From contig CAKQDG010000019.1 in the NCBI GenBank assembly GCA_934219025.1, forward strand, positions 1 to 29,462: 29,462 nt of DNA, given 5' to 3'. The DNA is from an uncultured Prevotella sp. Its GTDB lineage: Bacteria; Bacteroidota; Bacteroidia; Bacteroidales; Bacteroidaceae. The notes under the pieces are model-generated. The model had not been told where the DNA came from. It worked only from the letters and a program-made list of their open reading frames with translations, and did no database searches. The position numbers and the translations under genes were made by a program. Numbering within the stretch: the stretch's first letter is position 1; every line of letters starts with the position of its first letter. Shown here piece after piece: positions 1-8,508 of this stretch.

Positions 1-650
1 ACTTCGATACTAACTCATCTCTGATGTACACCTATAATGTAGACCCAGCTGAGGATGTTCCTGCTGTCGTTACAGGTTTCTATGGTGCAGGCCGTATCAA
101 CCACGGCGACTTCACTTGGACTTTCGCTGATGTAGACGGACACAACGCTTCTTCTTATGCTTATGATGCTAAGCTCGGCGCAGCTCTCGACAACTACAAG
201 ACTACTCTCGTTAAGGTTTACGGCGAGGGTGGCAGCTCTTCAGAGACAGGTACTGAGAATCCTGGCGGCGGTTCTACAACCGAGCCTGATCAGCCAGAAA
301 CACCGGAGGGAACTGTGCTCTGCACATTTACAGGCAAAACTCCTTCTTCAAGCATGGTTTCTGTAAATGGAAGTTACGCTACAAACAAGGGACAGGCTAC
401 TATCGACGGTGTTGCTTATACTACTTGCGTGAAGATGGAGAGCTCTACTTCTATCAAATTCTCTCTTTCTGAGAGCAGAAAGGTTACATTCTACTTTGCT
501 GACACAGAGACTGCTTCTCTGAAGATTAACACTGTGAATAAGACTTCTGATAAAAGTACATATACAGAAACTCTCGCAGCTGGAGACTATGAGATTAAAA
601 AGGCTGACCAGCGCAATCTCTTCGGCATCAAGTTTGAAAAGGCTGAGTAA
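1..650 (+). CDS. 3' end of a secreted modular enzyme, probably pectate lyase (partial)
   Basis: The reading frame is open at the left edge (codons in phase from base 3), so the ATG at 24 is not the true start and the N-terminus is missing. The first part, up to about base 225, ends in a pattern of a W-T-F strand, an Asp-rich turn and a final L-x-x-Y-K-T-x-L-V helix/strand. I associate this with the C-terminal edge of Bacteroidetes family 1 pectate lyases; this is a memory-based match, not a domain hit. A Gly/Ser/Thr/Pro/Glu-rich linker follows (about 228-312), then a C-terminal module of about 110 residues (313-647) rich in beta-strand and Ser/Thr, such as is appended to secreted Prevotella glycanases. 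A strong terminator follows. The alternative is another beta-helix polysaccharide lyase or hydrolase. The pectin link is supported only loosely by the pectin esterase at 22585. Confidence 0.5.
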   Translation, partial: FDTNSSLMYTYNVDPAEDVPAVVTGFYGAGRINHGDFTWTFADVDGHNASSYAYDAKLGAALDNYKTTLVKVYGEGGSSSETGTENPGGGSTTEPDQPETPEGTVLCTFTGKTPSSSMVSVNGSYATNKGQATIDGVAYTTCVKMESSTSIKFSLSESRKVTFYFADTETASLKINTVNKTSDKSTYTETLAAGDYEIKKADQRNLFGIKFEKAE

Positions 651-705
651 TTGATAAAGAACTAAAAGTGGCAGATTTCTTCTGTCATAAAACTTTAGAA
701 TAATT

Positions 706-746
706 AAGCCGGGACACGATATTGTTATTCGTGTTCCGGCTTTTTC
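706..746 (+). terminator. Rho-independent terminator of the pectate-lyase-like gene
   Basis: A 14-bp stem (706-719 with 729-742) has one G:U pair, a 9-nt loop and a T run directly after it. It lies 56 nt past the stop codon at 650. Confidence 0.9.
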
Positions 747-1138
747 ATCTTTCCAATTCTTTGGGGTTATAAGTCAATGGTCCTTTTCAACAAAACGTTG
801 CTTATTCTTGGTTATCCGTAGCTTTACAAGAACAGAGCAATAGTTTATGAGTAATATAAAAAGTGGTTAAAACTTCCACAAAACGTCTCTCCCTCCAAAA
901 TTGTTCTATTTTTCTCCGAGTTGTTCGATTTTTCCTGAAAAGACCATTTTTGGTCTTTGTCCACAGGGTGGTCTAATTTATTACTTTCATTGATTATCAG
1001 ATAGTTATATTTTTTTGTCATGTTTTGTCCGCTGATGGTCTTTTGGTCTTTTTGGTCCTTTCTCCTCAAAAAAATCTTTACGATTCTTTTGAAAAGTGTT
1101 AAAAATGTCCACATGTGCATTTGTGGCGCTGCTGGATA
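747..1138. other. Intergenic region with TGGTCTTT words and a small hairpin
   Basis: This gap lies between the terminator at 706-746 and the convergent helicase stop at 1139, and I see no convincing gene in it. It contains a perfect 8-bp stem with a TTTT loop (939-946 with 951-958). On the minus strand this hairpin is followed by TTTTC, so it may be a weak terminator for the helicase transcript about 180 nt past its stop. The right-arm word TGGTCTTT occurs again at 1036-1043 and 1044-1051, and as TGGTCCTT at 1053-1060. The short open frames here are low-complexity Lys/Gln/Asp or Phe-rich products of these words. Confidence 0.55.
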
Positions 1139-3670
1139 TCATCTCTTTTTCTTTACTCCCTTTGTTGCTTCCGCTTCCATTGGATTCTCTGGCCAAGAGT
1201 GTTTGGGATATCGTCGGCGCATTTCTTTGCGTACATCAAAATAGGCATTATCCCAAAAACTCTTGAGGTCTTGGGTCAGCTGAACAGGTTTATAGCCAGG
1301 CGAGAGAAGTTCTATGAGAACCTTTCTCTTTCCGTTGTCCACAGTTGGAGTTTCCTGCATCCCAAAGCATTCCTGCAGTCTGACGCTGAGCACAGGAGCC
1401 TCTGCCCCTTGGCGGTAGTCCACGCGAATCTTGCTACCCGTAGGCATAATGATGTGGGTTGGAGCAAGCTGATTGACAGTCGTCTGCAAGTCGTATGGCA
1501 AGATTGCCCACAATGCCTCTTGCAGGTTGATTTTCCTTAGCTCCTGGATTGTGGACAAGACGTGTCCGTTGTTTTCAAGATAGAAAGCGAGCCATTCGTT
1601 GGCACAAGTCAGCAGGTGGTCAGTAGAGATATCTGGAATGTGCAGTTCCGGATGCCAGGTGGCAACAGAGGCAATTCTCTGTTGCAGAGCGACTACTTTG
1701 TCGTCGCTCCATGAAAGCATCGACAGTCCGTCTTTCTTCACCGCTTCACAAACAATGCCTTTCAGCAATTCATGGTCTACATCTTGTATAGGTTTGTATC
1801 CCACGACAAGTTTTCCAACACGTTTCTCTCTGCGTGTCGTGATACATCCTTCGCGTGAGTTCCACGACACGTTGTCTGTTTCCTTTGTAAGATTTTTATC
1901 GATAAAGTCCTCAGATAGAGGAGCCGCCAGATACACTTTGCCAGTGTTTGTTGATGATGCAGACAACGAGGCAATTGCTATCCATTTGGATGCCGAGATA
2001 TCGTTGTTTGTCGTAACCCTTACGTTACTGCCGTTAGCCATACGGAAAGTACCGATATTGTCTGTGCTCATGGCTATGCGTTCCGGGTAGGCACGGGCGA
2101 TGAGCGAGCCAACATCTTGTGGAACAGGGTCTTGATTGCTCTCGTCGGTTTTAGCCATTCGCCTGTATTCAGCTGCAATTTGTGCAATGCGTTGCCATCT
2201 GCCAAGATTGTTACACTTGCGCAGTCGTCGCAGTGTTGCTATGCGCAAAGTGATGTCGGCATCGTCATTCAGCGCCATGGGGTCTCTTTCTTCAAGCAAT
2301 GCAGCTATGTCGCAGGCCAGGCTACGAGTTGTTTTGTCTTCGGCACAGACCATCATCTTTGCTATACGCGGATGACACGGCATATTTGCGATACGTTTGC
2401 CGAGCATTGTCATATTGCCACAGGAATCTATGGCTTCAAGTTCAAGCAATAGTTCTTTTGCCTTTTCCGCATTGCTCTTAAGCGGAAAAGTGAGCCACGG
2501 GATATCTTCAAAGTTTTTTTCGCCAAAGTCGTATAATGAAAGAAGCATTGACGAAAGGTCTGCACTTATGATTTCGGGTATCCTCTGTTCCTGCATGAGA
2601 TGTTCCGAAGCCTGTGTCCATAGACGATAGCATACGCCTTCTGCCACGCGTCCAGCACGTCCAGCACGTTGCGTTGCCATGTCTTTGCTAATCCTCTCGG
2701 TTTTAAGGCTGCTCAGTCCTGTCTGTGGATTGAATTCGGGAGAGCGGCACAGTCCGGAGTCTACAACAACTCTCACGCCTTCTATCGTAACAGAAGTTTC
2801 GGCAACTGGCGTTGCAAGCACAATTTTCCGCTCGCCGTCTTTCGACGGAGCTAATGCCCTGCGTTGCATTTCTGCCGGCAGATTTCCGTATAGAGGATAT
2901 ACTGTTGTTGCATTAAGCGAAGGCTGGATGAGCTCATAGCATTGTCTTATTTCAGCCTGACCGGGCAGAAAAGCAAGTATGTCTCCTTCATCGTTTCTGT
3001 GGGCACGCATTATTGTGGCTGCTACCTTTTGTGAAATTTCTTTTGAGGACAAGTTTGACGTAGAGATAGCTTGAATGTCGTCGGCATATTCTATTTTGAC
3101 AGGATACATCCTGCCTTTGCTTTCTATCAGCGGGGCATGGAGCTTTTGGCAAATTTCGTTAGCGTCTATTGTTGCCGACATTATTACGATCTTCAGGTCT
3201 GGTCGAAGGATTTGTTGGGTTTGTCGTGTTAATGCAAGACTCAAGTCTGCGTTTAGGCTTCGCTCGTGAAACTCGTCGAAGATAATTGTCCCGATGCCGT
3301 CAAGTGTCGGGTCGGCAACGAGCATTCTTGTCAGTATTCCTTCAGTTACTACCTCAATGCGCGTGTCGCTGCTTGTTTTGCTTTCAAATCTTATTCTGTA
3401 TCCAATGGTCTTCCCCACCGGTTCGCCCAATATTTGTGCCATGCGCTCGGCTACTTGTCGTGCAGCCAGTCGCCGGGGCTCAAGCATAACAATCTTGTTC
3501 TCGTGCCTGTCGGCAAGTATTGTCAGTGGCAGTATTGTGGATTTTCCGGCTCCCGGCGGTGCTGTTACCACAACGCATTGATTCTTGTTGATAGCGTCGT
3601 TGAGCTGTATGGAAATTCCGGTGCAGGGAAGAGAACCTGCAGCTTTGTCAATATCTTCTATCGTGAACAC
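1139..3670 (-). CDS. hrpB: ATP-dependent helicase HrpB (DEAH/RHA type)
   Basis: An 843-aa superfamily 2 DExH helicase, the usual length for HrpB. Walker A (APPGAGKST) is at residues 37-45, the DExH box reads DEFH at 132-135, motif III SAT is at 165-167 and motif VI QRAGRAGR is at 334-341. The C-terminal third has the HrpB-specific region ending in V-R-K-E-M/L-R-x-R-Y-P-K-H-x-W-P-E-x-P, which separates HrpB from the longer HrpA. HrpB is a presumed RNA helicase with poorly defined substrates in bacteria. The start overlaps the end of the upstream 76-aa gene by 13 bp, so translation is probably coupled. It is the last gene of the leftward run that includes tamB. The call is safe; the biological role is not established. 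Confidence 0.95.
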   Translation of the reverse strand: MFTIEDIDKAAGSLPCTGISIQLNDAINKNQCVVVTAPPGAGKSTILPLTILADRHENKIVMLEPRRLAARQVAERMAQILGEPVGKTIGYRIRFESKTSSDTRIEVVTEGILTRMLVADPTLDGIGTIIFDEFHERSLNADLSLALTRQTQQILRPDLKIVIMSATIDANEICQKLHAPLIESKGRMYPVKIEYADDIQAISTSNLSSKEISQKVAATIMRAHRNDEGDILAFLPGQAEIRQCYELIQPSLNATTVYPLYGNLPAEMQRRALAPSKDGERKIVLATPVAETSVTIEGVRVVVDSGLCRSPEFNPQTGLSSLKTERISKDMATQRAGRAGRVAEGVCYRLWTQASEHLMQEQRIPEIISADLSSMLLSLYDFGEKNFEDIPWLTFPLKSNAEKAKELLLELEAIDSCGNMTMLGKRIANMPCHPRIAKMMVCAEDKTTRSLACDIAALLEERDPMALNDDADITLRIATLRRLRKCNNLGRWQRIAQIAAEYRRMAKTDESNQDPVPQDVGSLIARAYPERIAMSTDNIGTFRMANGSNVRVTTNNDISASKWIAIASLSASSTNTGKVYLAAPLSEDFIDKNLTKETDNVSWNSREGCITTRREKRVGKLVVGYKPIQDVDHELLKGIVCEAVKKDGLSMLSWSDDKVVALQQRIASVATWHPELHIPDISTDHLLTCANEWLAFYLENNGHVLSTIQELRKINLQEALWAILPYDLQTTVNQLAPTHIIMPTGSKIRVDYRQGAEAPVLSVRLQECFGMQETPTVDNGKRKVLIELLSPGYKPVQLTQDLKSFWDNAYFDVRKEMRRRYPKHSWPENPMEAEATKGVKKKR

Positions 3671-3888
3671 TTTCCTCTCTCCCTAAGTTCGCCCGAAGTA
3701 ACGAAGTTTGTGTTGTTTTTGCTGAACTCCATATTTATCTCTGTCAGTTCTTTCCTGCCGTAGATATAGTCATCATACATGTCTTCCATGTCAACTCCCT
3801 CACATTCGCCGTCGCCAAAGTCAAGGGCTTGTCTAACGATGTCTATTCTCTCGGAAATTGTGGTGTCTTTAATCAATATACTTTTCAT
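3658..3888 (-). CDS. Small conserved-looking protein of unknown function (76 aa)
   Basis: A 76-residue acidic protein with no signal peptide or membrane segment. The N-terminal part starts MKSILIKDTT and continues with a predicted helix (ERIDIVRQAL). The middle is Asp/Glu-rich with a Tyr-rich D-x-Y-D-D-Y-I-Y-G-R-K-E-L stretch, and the tail is basic. I recall similar short proteins with a DYIxGxKEL motif in gut Bacteroidales and Clostridia but know of no assigned function. It lies 45 nt after the tamB stop and overlaps the hrpB start by 13 bp. That placement argues that it is translated and could be coupled to the helicase. No function is proposed. Confidence 0.7.
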   Translation of the reverse strand: MKSILIKDTTISERIDIVRQALDFGDGECEGVDMEDMYDDYIYGRKELTEINMEFSKNNTNFVTSGELRERGKCSR

Positions 3889-3933
3889 AATCTTCAGTAT
3901 TCCGCAGTGGTATGATATATAAAATTTTCAGTA

Positions 3934-6900
3934 TTATTTCTTTTTCTTCTTCCATCCGAACATTTCTCTCCAATTGCCGAAATCACGTTTCAGAATCAGT
4001 CCTATTCCCTGTGTGTTGATAGATGATTTCGTGAAGTATCGGTCGTTTGTCTGGTTATACACCTTTATGGCAATGCTTCCCGATGGTGTGAGCAGATATT
4101 TCAGATCGAAATCTCCGATAAACGATGAAGTGGTGTTGGGGTTGTCGCGATACCCAAACTGTCCGTTGATGAGAAGCCTGTTGTTCAGCAGACTGCCGGA
4201 GAGTATTCCTTCGTATTCTGCATTGTTGAAGCCTTCGGTGCCTGTGCTTATGTTAGTGCCGAAGTTCCATCTGTTGTTCTTTATGATAGAACCGAGAATG
4301 TCGTTTACCTGTTGGCTTATTGTGCCGCTCAGCAAACTCTGCATGGCAAGGCTTGTCTGGCTCTGTTGAGCAGCCTCTTGTGTGGAATTGTTCTTGTTGT
4401 CCATATAAAATCTTCCTATGGCAAGAAGGTAAACCACTTGCTGGTTCATTTCCTCTTCGCTGTTGATCAGAGAGCGCACCATCTGCTTTGCATCATTGTT
4501 TACTGTCGGCATGTCGAAGTCAAAGTCCACCTTGATATTTTCCGGTGTGCCGCCAATATTCATTATGCAGTCCACTCGCACATTGTTGCTCGAAAAACTG
4601 TTGCCTATCTTCAGGTCGGCAAGCGGGACACCGTTCACCTGGTATGCCGCTTTCATGTTGAGCCGGGCGTTGAAGGGATTACCTCCAAAGATTATGCTGC
4701 TGCCTTGCTGGAACTGGAAATTCTTTCTTATGATGTTCTGTATCGTAAGGTCGTAAGTTCCGTGATCGATGAGATACGTGCCATACATGTCAAAGCTGCC
4801 TTTGTTGAAGTAATTTGCCTTTATTGCACCATTTCCGTTGAGTGATATCTTGTCTCCGCTCGACTTGTCCATCAATATCCTGAGAGTAAAATCCGGTGTG
4901 GTATTTACGTTGAAGTTCAGGTGCATGTCGGAAGCCTCATTCAAGTCCTTAATCGTTGTCGGTTCCGAAGTGTTTTTGTCCTCACTGCTGGTCCATGTAA
5001 TGAAGTCCTGATTTGTTATTGCGTCAGGATTTGCAGCGTTGTATTCTATGAACGAACCTCGTTGTGGCGTCATGTCTATATTGAATACGATGCTGTGCGG
5101 ACGTCCGGTTATATTGCAGTCGCCAGTTCCGTATACAGTGCCATAGAATGTGTTGTCGCCATAAGAGTCAAAGTCATAACATAGAAAGTTGTTTGCCTTT
5201 ATGTCGATGTCGTATGTAAGCCTCGTAAGGTTCTTGTGGTGTAATGCCCCGTTTACGATAGCAATATTGTTGTTTCTGTCCCTAACGGTATCGCCACTGA
5301 ATATAATCTCGTTGGGCTCCATGCGTATGGTGTCGTTTTTAAGAAAATATTTGGTGTTCAGCGTACTGATTTTCAAGCTGCCGTTGGCCACGAGTTGTCC
5401 ACGCAGGTTTATCTCGCTGAGATCTCCGTAAACCTGTGCAAAACCGTTGGCGTTGGCTTTGATGTCTTCCATAAAGCTGCTGCAGAAGCTTTTCAAGAAT
5501 TCTATGTTTGTGTTTTGCGCAGTTATACCAAGGTCGATATAGTTGCGAGCCGGCGAAACATATCCTTTTATGATAGTCTTTACGTTGTTGTCGTCATCGG
5601 CAGAAGCATTTATGTCTATTTGCTTTTCGGCTTTATTCCAGTTCACGTTGGCATGTAGCACTCCCATACGTCCCTCTTGGAATTTAAAGTCATTCACTGT
5701 GAGATTGGCATAGGCATCCGGCGATTCGAGAACGGATTTCAGATAAGCCTGTCCTGAAGCCCTGCCGTTGAATTCCACAGAATGGAAATTTACGAGATTG
5801 AGTATGTAGCTTACGTCTACGTCTTTCAGATTCACGCAAATAGAGTCTGACGGACTGTCGGTGGCAAGTCCGTCAATCTTTACGTGTTGCATCCCGTGCT
5901 CTATGGCGAAGTGGTTGAATTGTATTTTCCTGCTGTTATATATTATGCTTGACGGACGGATCTGCCATGACGTGTCTTTCACCATAAGTTCTGAAGGTTC
6001 AAATTCAAGCAAGATGTTATTGCTGTTGTTTTCTTTATAGAACCTGGTGTTCATATTCAGCACGCCCTTTATTCTTGTCGGCGTATTGTAGTCGAAATGT
6101 AGTTTGCTCTTTAGCTTGTTGTCAGCGGCATTAGCCTTTAGGCTTAAATTTATGTCGGAATTGTTTTCCATCATCTTTTTCAGACGAATGTCTGCAAAAA
6201 GAGTGTCGCTGACAGTATTGAGAATAATGTTTCCGTTTTTAAACCTCTGCTCAGCGTAAGAAAACTCCGGTATGTTTATCTTTGCGTCAATGGCGCGTGT
6301 ATTGTCGTTAATCCTTGCATCGATGTTTATTGGTTTTTCTGTATGGAAGGGTATTCCTGCCAAGATCTCCAGCCACTTTGTGTCTGTGATGTTGGCAGAG
6401 ATATTGAAATTATTGTCTGAAGCATAAATTTTTTTGTTCAACCCCGGTAGGGTTGGGAGTTTCTTTTTCAGTATTCCACAAATGCTCTCGCCTATTGTTG
6501 AAATATTGTATTTTCCGTTGAGTTCTATGCTGCCAAAGTCTGAATTTATGTTTATCCTGTTAGGGCATACTGCTGCATCCAGAGAAGTTATAGAATATTC
6601 TTCTTTCGTAGATTTAAAAGAAAAATTCTTCATAGACAGTTCGGCGATGATATTCTTCAAGTCTTTGCCTGTGGTGTGGATATGACATTGTGTGCTGAAT
6701 TTTGCATTGCCCCATTTGTCGCTGATGTTAAGTCGCTGTGGATACAGCCGGTTTACAATGGCTGTAATGTCAGTTTTCAAATTGCCAGTTATATTGTTGA
6801 GTGCTCCTGTCAATTCTGCGTCAATGTTAGGGTCAGAAATTGAAATTTTTCCCTTTGCAGAATTCCCGTTGTAGGCAACGTCAAAATTTGTATTCTTGTA

Positions 6901-8328
6901 TGAATATTTTTTATAGTCGACAGAAGGTATCTTTCCAACAGCATGGACGCTTGTAATTCTGTTATCCTGAATCGTGCCTTTTGCCTTAACTTTCAGGGAC
7001 AGCTTACCTAAATTCTTGTTGGAAAGAAGTTCACCGATGTTCAATCCCTCGGTGTCTAAATTCGCCAAAAGATTGTTGTAGTCTTTGTGTATGTCTGTTC
7101 TTATTTCTCCAAAGTTAGTTCGTAAGGCAGCTTTTGCATAAAGCTTGTTTGCTTTACCCCATGCTTTGCCGTAAACATCTAATTTTTTGATGTTTAGTAT
7201 TGGATTAGGCAATGACAACTTTAATGCAGCTGCTGTATTGAAAAGGTTGTTTAAAAAACTTTCTCCGACATGAAAATTCTTTATATTGATATTCCAGTCG
7301 TGAGCTTTGTTGAATGTAGAAACATACCCATTGGCTGTCAGCCTTATACTATTGTCTATGGAGAACAATGAAATATTGCTGACATTTAATTTTCCGTTAT
7401 TCAATTTATATGAAACGTTCAACTTCATCGGGATGGAATAGTTTTTCAATTCAGGCAGAATAAAAGATAAGTCTGAAGGTACGATGCCTTCACTGTTTAT
7501 TTTTCCAACCGAAGAAAGCTGGTTCATGTCGATTTCCCCGTTTCTCCTTATGGTATAGTTGGCTGTTATAGAGTCTGACGAAATTGAACTGCTTGGCATT
7601 TCCAACTTAAAACCTTTAAGGGTTGCATGCGTTTTGTCTGCCGCGAGTATAAACGACAGATTCTTCAGTGTCAATCCGGAATGTTCTTTGAATGAAATCT
7701 TTTTTACTTCGAGTTTAAGGTTGTCGTTTGTGATTTGTTTGATACGTATGTCTGAACTTATATTAGTCAGGTTTATATGGCTGACATTGAACTTACGTGG
7801 CGTTGCAGAAACGAAGTACTTGTTGTATTTCACAGAACCATTTCGGATTATGAAAGAGCCGATGTGAAGATTGAGTTCCGATTTGCTGTTGTCTTTTGAT
7901 TTTAGAGAGTCTACAACAAATTGGTAGTTAGGTTGTGAATTTGCCGATTCCTGATATAGATTTGCCTTCAAACCTAATACTTGTGCTGAGGATATAGAGA
8001 TTTCTCCGTTTATTAGCGAAAATACATTTATACTAACAGACAGACGTGCCGCATGAAACATTTCGTTGTTTTTCTTGTCGAGCATATTGAAGTTGTCGAT
8101 TATTATTCGGTTCAGGAAACCCAGGTTTATTTTCCCAACGTTCACTTCTGTGCCGAACTTGTCTTCCAGAGCCTTAGCCACACATTTGCCTGTGTATTCT
8201 TGTATGGCAGGGATGTGGAGTAGGGCTGATAGCAACATGTATGAACCGACAATGGTCCATACGATAGCGTTCAGTATGTGTCGAAATCTTTTCAATGCGT
8301 GTATTTTATATTTTAAAGAAAGCGCCAT
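3934..8328 (-). CDS. tamB: TamB-like inner-membrane-anchored translocation/assembly protein (DUF490)
   Basis: A 1464-aa protein with one N-terminal membrane anchor (about residues 18-38) behind a basic start. It continues as a very long periplasmic, Asn/Ser-rich, beta-strand repetitive region and ends in a TamB C-terminal (DUF490) domain. That domain shows the pattern G-x-Y-x-I-D-x-G-x-Y near the end, followed by the G-G-N-P-F-x-A strand. TamB-family proteins bridge the inner and outer membranes, working with Omp85 proteins in outer-membrane protein assembly and probably in phospholipid transport; the Omp85 partner is not in this window. The start codon lies in the loop of an 11-bp hairpin (8315-8353). 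A tail of Trp-Lys-Lys-Lys-Lys-Lys closes the protein. Upstream genes are the 43-aa protein (35 nt away) and the DUF4270 lipoprotein, transcribed in the same direction. Confidence 0.9.
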   Translation of the reverse strand: MALSLKYKIHALKRFRHILNAIVWTIVGSYMLLSALLHIPAIQEYTGKCVAKALEDKFGTEVNVGKINLGFLNRIIIDNFNMLDKKNNEMFHAARLSVSINVFSLINGEISISSAQVLGLKANLYQESANSQPNYQFVVDSLKSKDNSKSELNLHIGSFIIRNGSVKYNKYFVSATPRKFNVSHINLTNISSDIRIKQITNDNLKLEVKKISFKEHSGLTLKNLSFILAADKTHATLKGFKLEMPSSSISSDSITANYTIRRNGEIDMNQLSSVGKINSEGIVPSDLSFILPELKNYSIPMKLNVSYKLNNGKLNVSNISLFSIDNSIRLTANGYVSTFNKAHDWNINIKNFHVGESFLNNLFNTAAALKLSLPNPILNIKKLDVYGKAWGKANKLYAKAALRTNFGEIRTDIHKDYNNLLANLDTEGLNIGELLSNKNLGKLSLKVKAKGTIQDNRITSVHAVGKIPSVDYKKYSYKNTNFDVAYNGNSAKGKISISDPNIDAELTGALNNITGNLKTDITAIVNRLYPQRLNISDKWGNAKFSTQCHIHTTGKDLKNIIAELSMKNFSFKSTKEEYSITSLDAAVCPNRININSDFGSIELNGKYNISTIGESICGILKKKLPTLPGLNKKIYASDNNFNISANITDTKWLEILAGIPFHTEKPINIDARINDNTRAIDAKINIPEFSYAEQRFKNGNIILNTVSDTLFADIRLKKMMENNSDINLSLKANAADNKLKSKLHFDYNTPTRIKGVLNMNTRFYKENNSNNILLEFEPSELMVKDTSWQIRPSSIIYNSRKIQFNHFAIEHGMQHVKIDGLATDSPSDSICVNLKDVDVSYILNLVNFHSVEFNGRASGQAYLKSVLESPDAYANLTVNDFKFQEGRMGVLHANVNWNKAEKQIDINASADDDNNVKTIIKGYVSPARNYIDLGITAQNTNIEFLKSFCSSFMEDIKANANGFAQVYGDLSEINLRGQLVANGSLKISTLNTKYFLKNDTIRMEPNEIIFSGDTVRDRNNNIAIVNGALHHKNLTRLTYDIDIKANNFLCYDFDSYGDNTFYGTVYGTGDCNITGRPHSIVFNIDMTPQRGSFIEYNAANPDAITNQDFITWTSSEDKNTSEPTTIKDLNEASDMHLNFNVNTTPDFTLRILMDKSSGDKISLNGNGAIKANYFNKGSFDMYGTYLIDHGTYDLTIQNIIRKNFQFQQGSSIIFGGNPFNARLNMKAAYQVNGVPLADLKIGNSFSSNNVRVDCIMNIGGTPENIKVDFDFDMPTVNNDAKQMVRSLINSEEEMNQQVVYLLAIGRFYMDNKNNSTQEAAQQSQTSLAMQSLLSGTISQQVNDILGSIIKNNRWNFGTNISTGTEGFNNAEYEGILSGSLLNNRLLINGQFGYRDNPNTTSSFIGDFDLKYLLTPSGSIAIKVYNQTNDRYFTKSSINTQGIGLILKRDFGNWREMFGWKKKKK

Positions 8329-8353
8329 GAGTAAATTACATAGCGCTTTCTTT
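8315..8353 (-). promoter_or_regulatory. Hairpin enclosing the tamB start codon
   Basis: A perfect 11-bp inverted repeat (8343-8353 with 8315-8325) has a 17-nt loop (8326-8342). In the minus-strand transcript the tamB ATG is the last three nucleotides of the loop, and codons 2-5 form the 3' arm. The 3' arm runs into TTTAAAATA, too weak for an obvious terminator. This suggests translational control or mRNA processing rather than termination; that function is inferred. Confidence 0.55.
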
Positions 8354-8363
8354 TTATCTTTTC

Positions 8364-8495
8364 TTACAGGCTTTCATCTTCTGGCCTTTCTATTTGTCGT
8401 GAGGTCTTTGCCTTGAGGTGTTTCTTGCGTTCTATCCATTTAGCTTTACGCTCTTCGTAGTCGCGCATATGCCTTTCCAAAAAATTGTCAGCCAT
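8364..8495 (-). CDS. Conserved-looking 43-aa charged microprotein
   Basis: An ATG at 8495-8493 opens a 43-residue frame ending in TAA at 8366-8364. The protein begins MADNFLERHMRDYEERKAKW and ends with an acidic P-E-D-E-S-L tail. It is almost entirely one highly charged predicted amphipathic helix, with 21 Lys, Arg, Glu or Asp among 43 residues, and has no signal or membrane segment. The gene fits between the DUF4270 stop (13 nt upstream) and tamB (35 nt downstream) in the same direction. I recall very similar short proteins (MADNFLE.H..DYE.RK..W) in other Bacteroidales, sometimes mislabelled dehydrogenase. Function is unknown. A role linked to the envelope genes around it is only suggested by position. 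Confidence 0.75.
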   Translation of the reverse strand: MADNFLERHMRDYEERKAKWIERKKHLKAKTSRQIERPEDESL

Positions 8496-8508
8496 AGTGT
8501 TGATTATC

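Noticed and set aside
24..26. ATG at 24 as the start of the first gene
   Set aside because: The frame is open upstream to the window edge and the protein lacks the signal peptide and catalytic domain expected for a secreted modular enzyme.
845..1120. 91-codon frame on the minus strand
   Set aside because: Low-complexity Lys/Asp/Gln product of the TGGTCTTT words, no recognisable domain, and it lies in a spacer between convergent genes.
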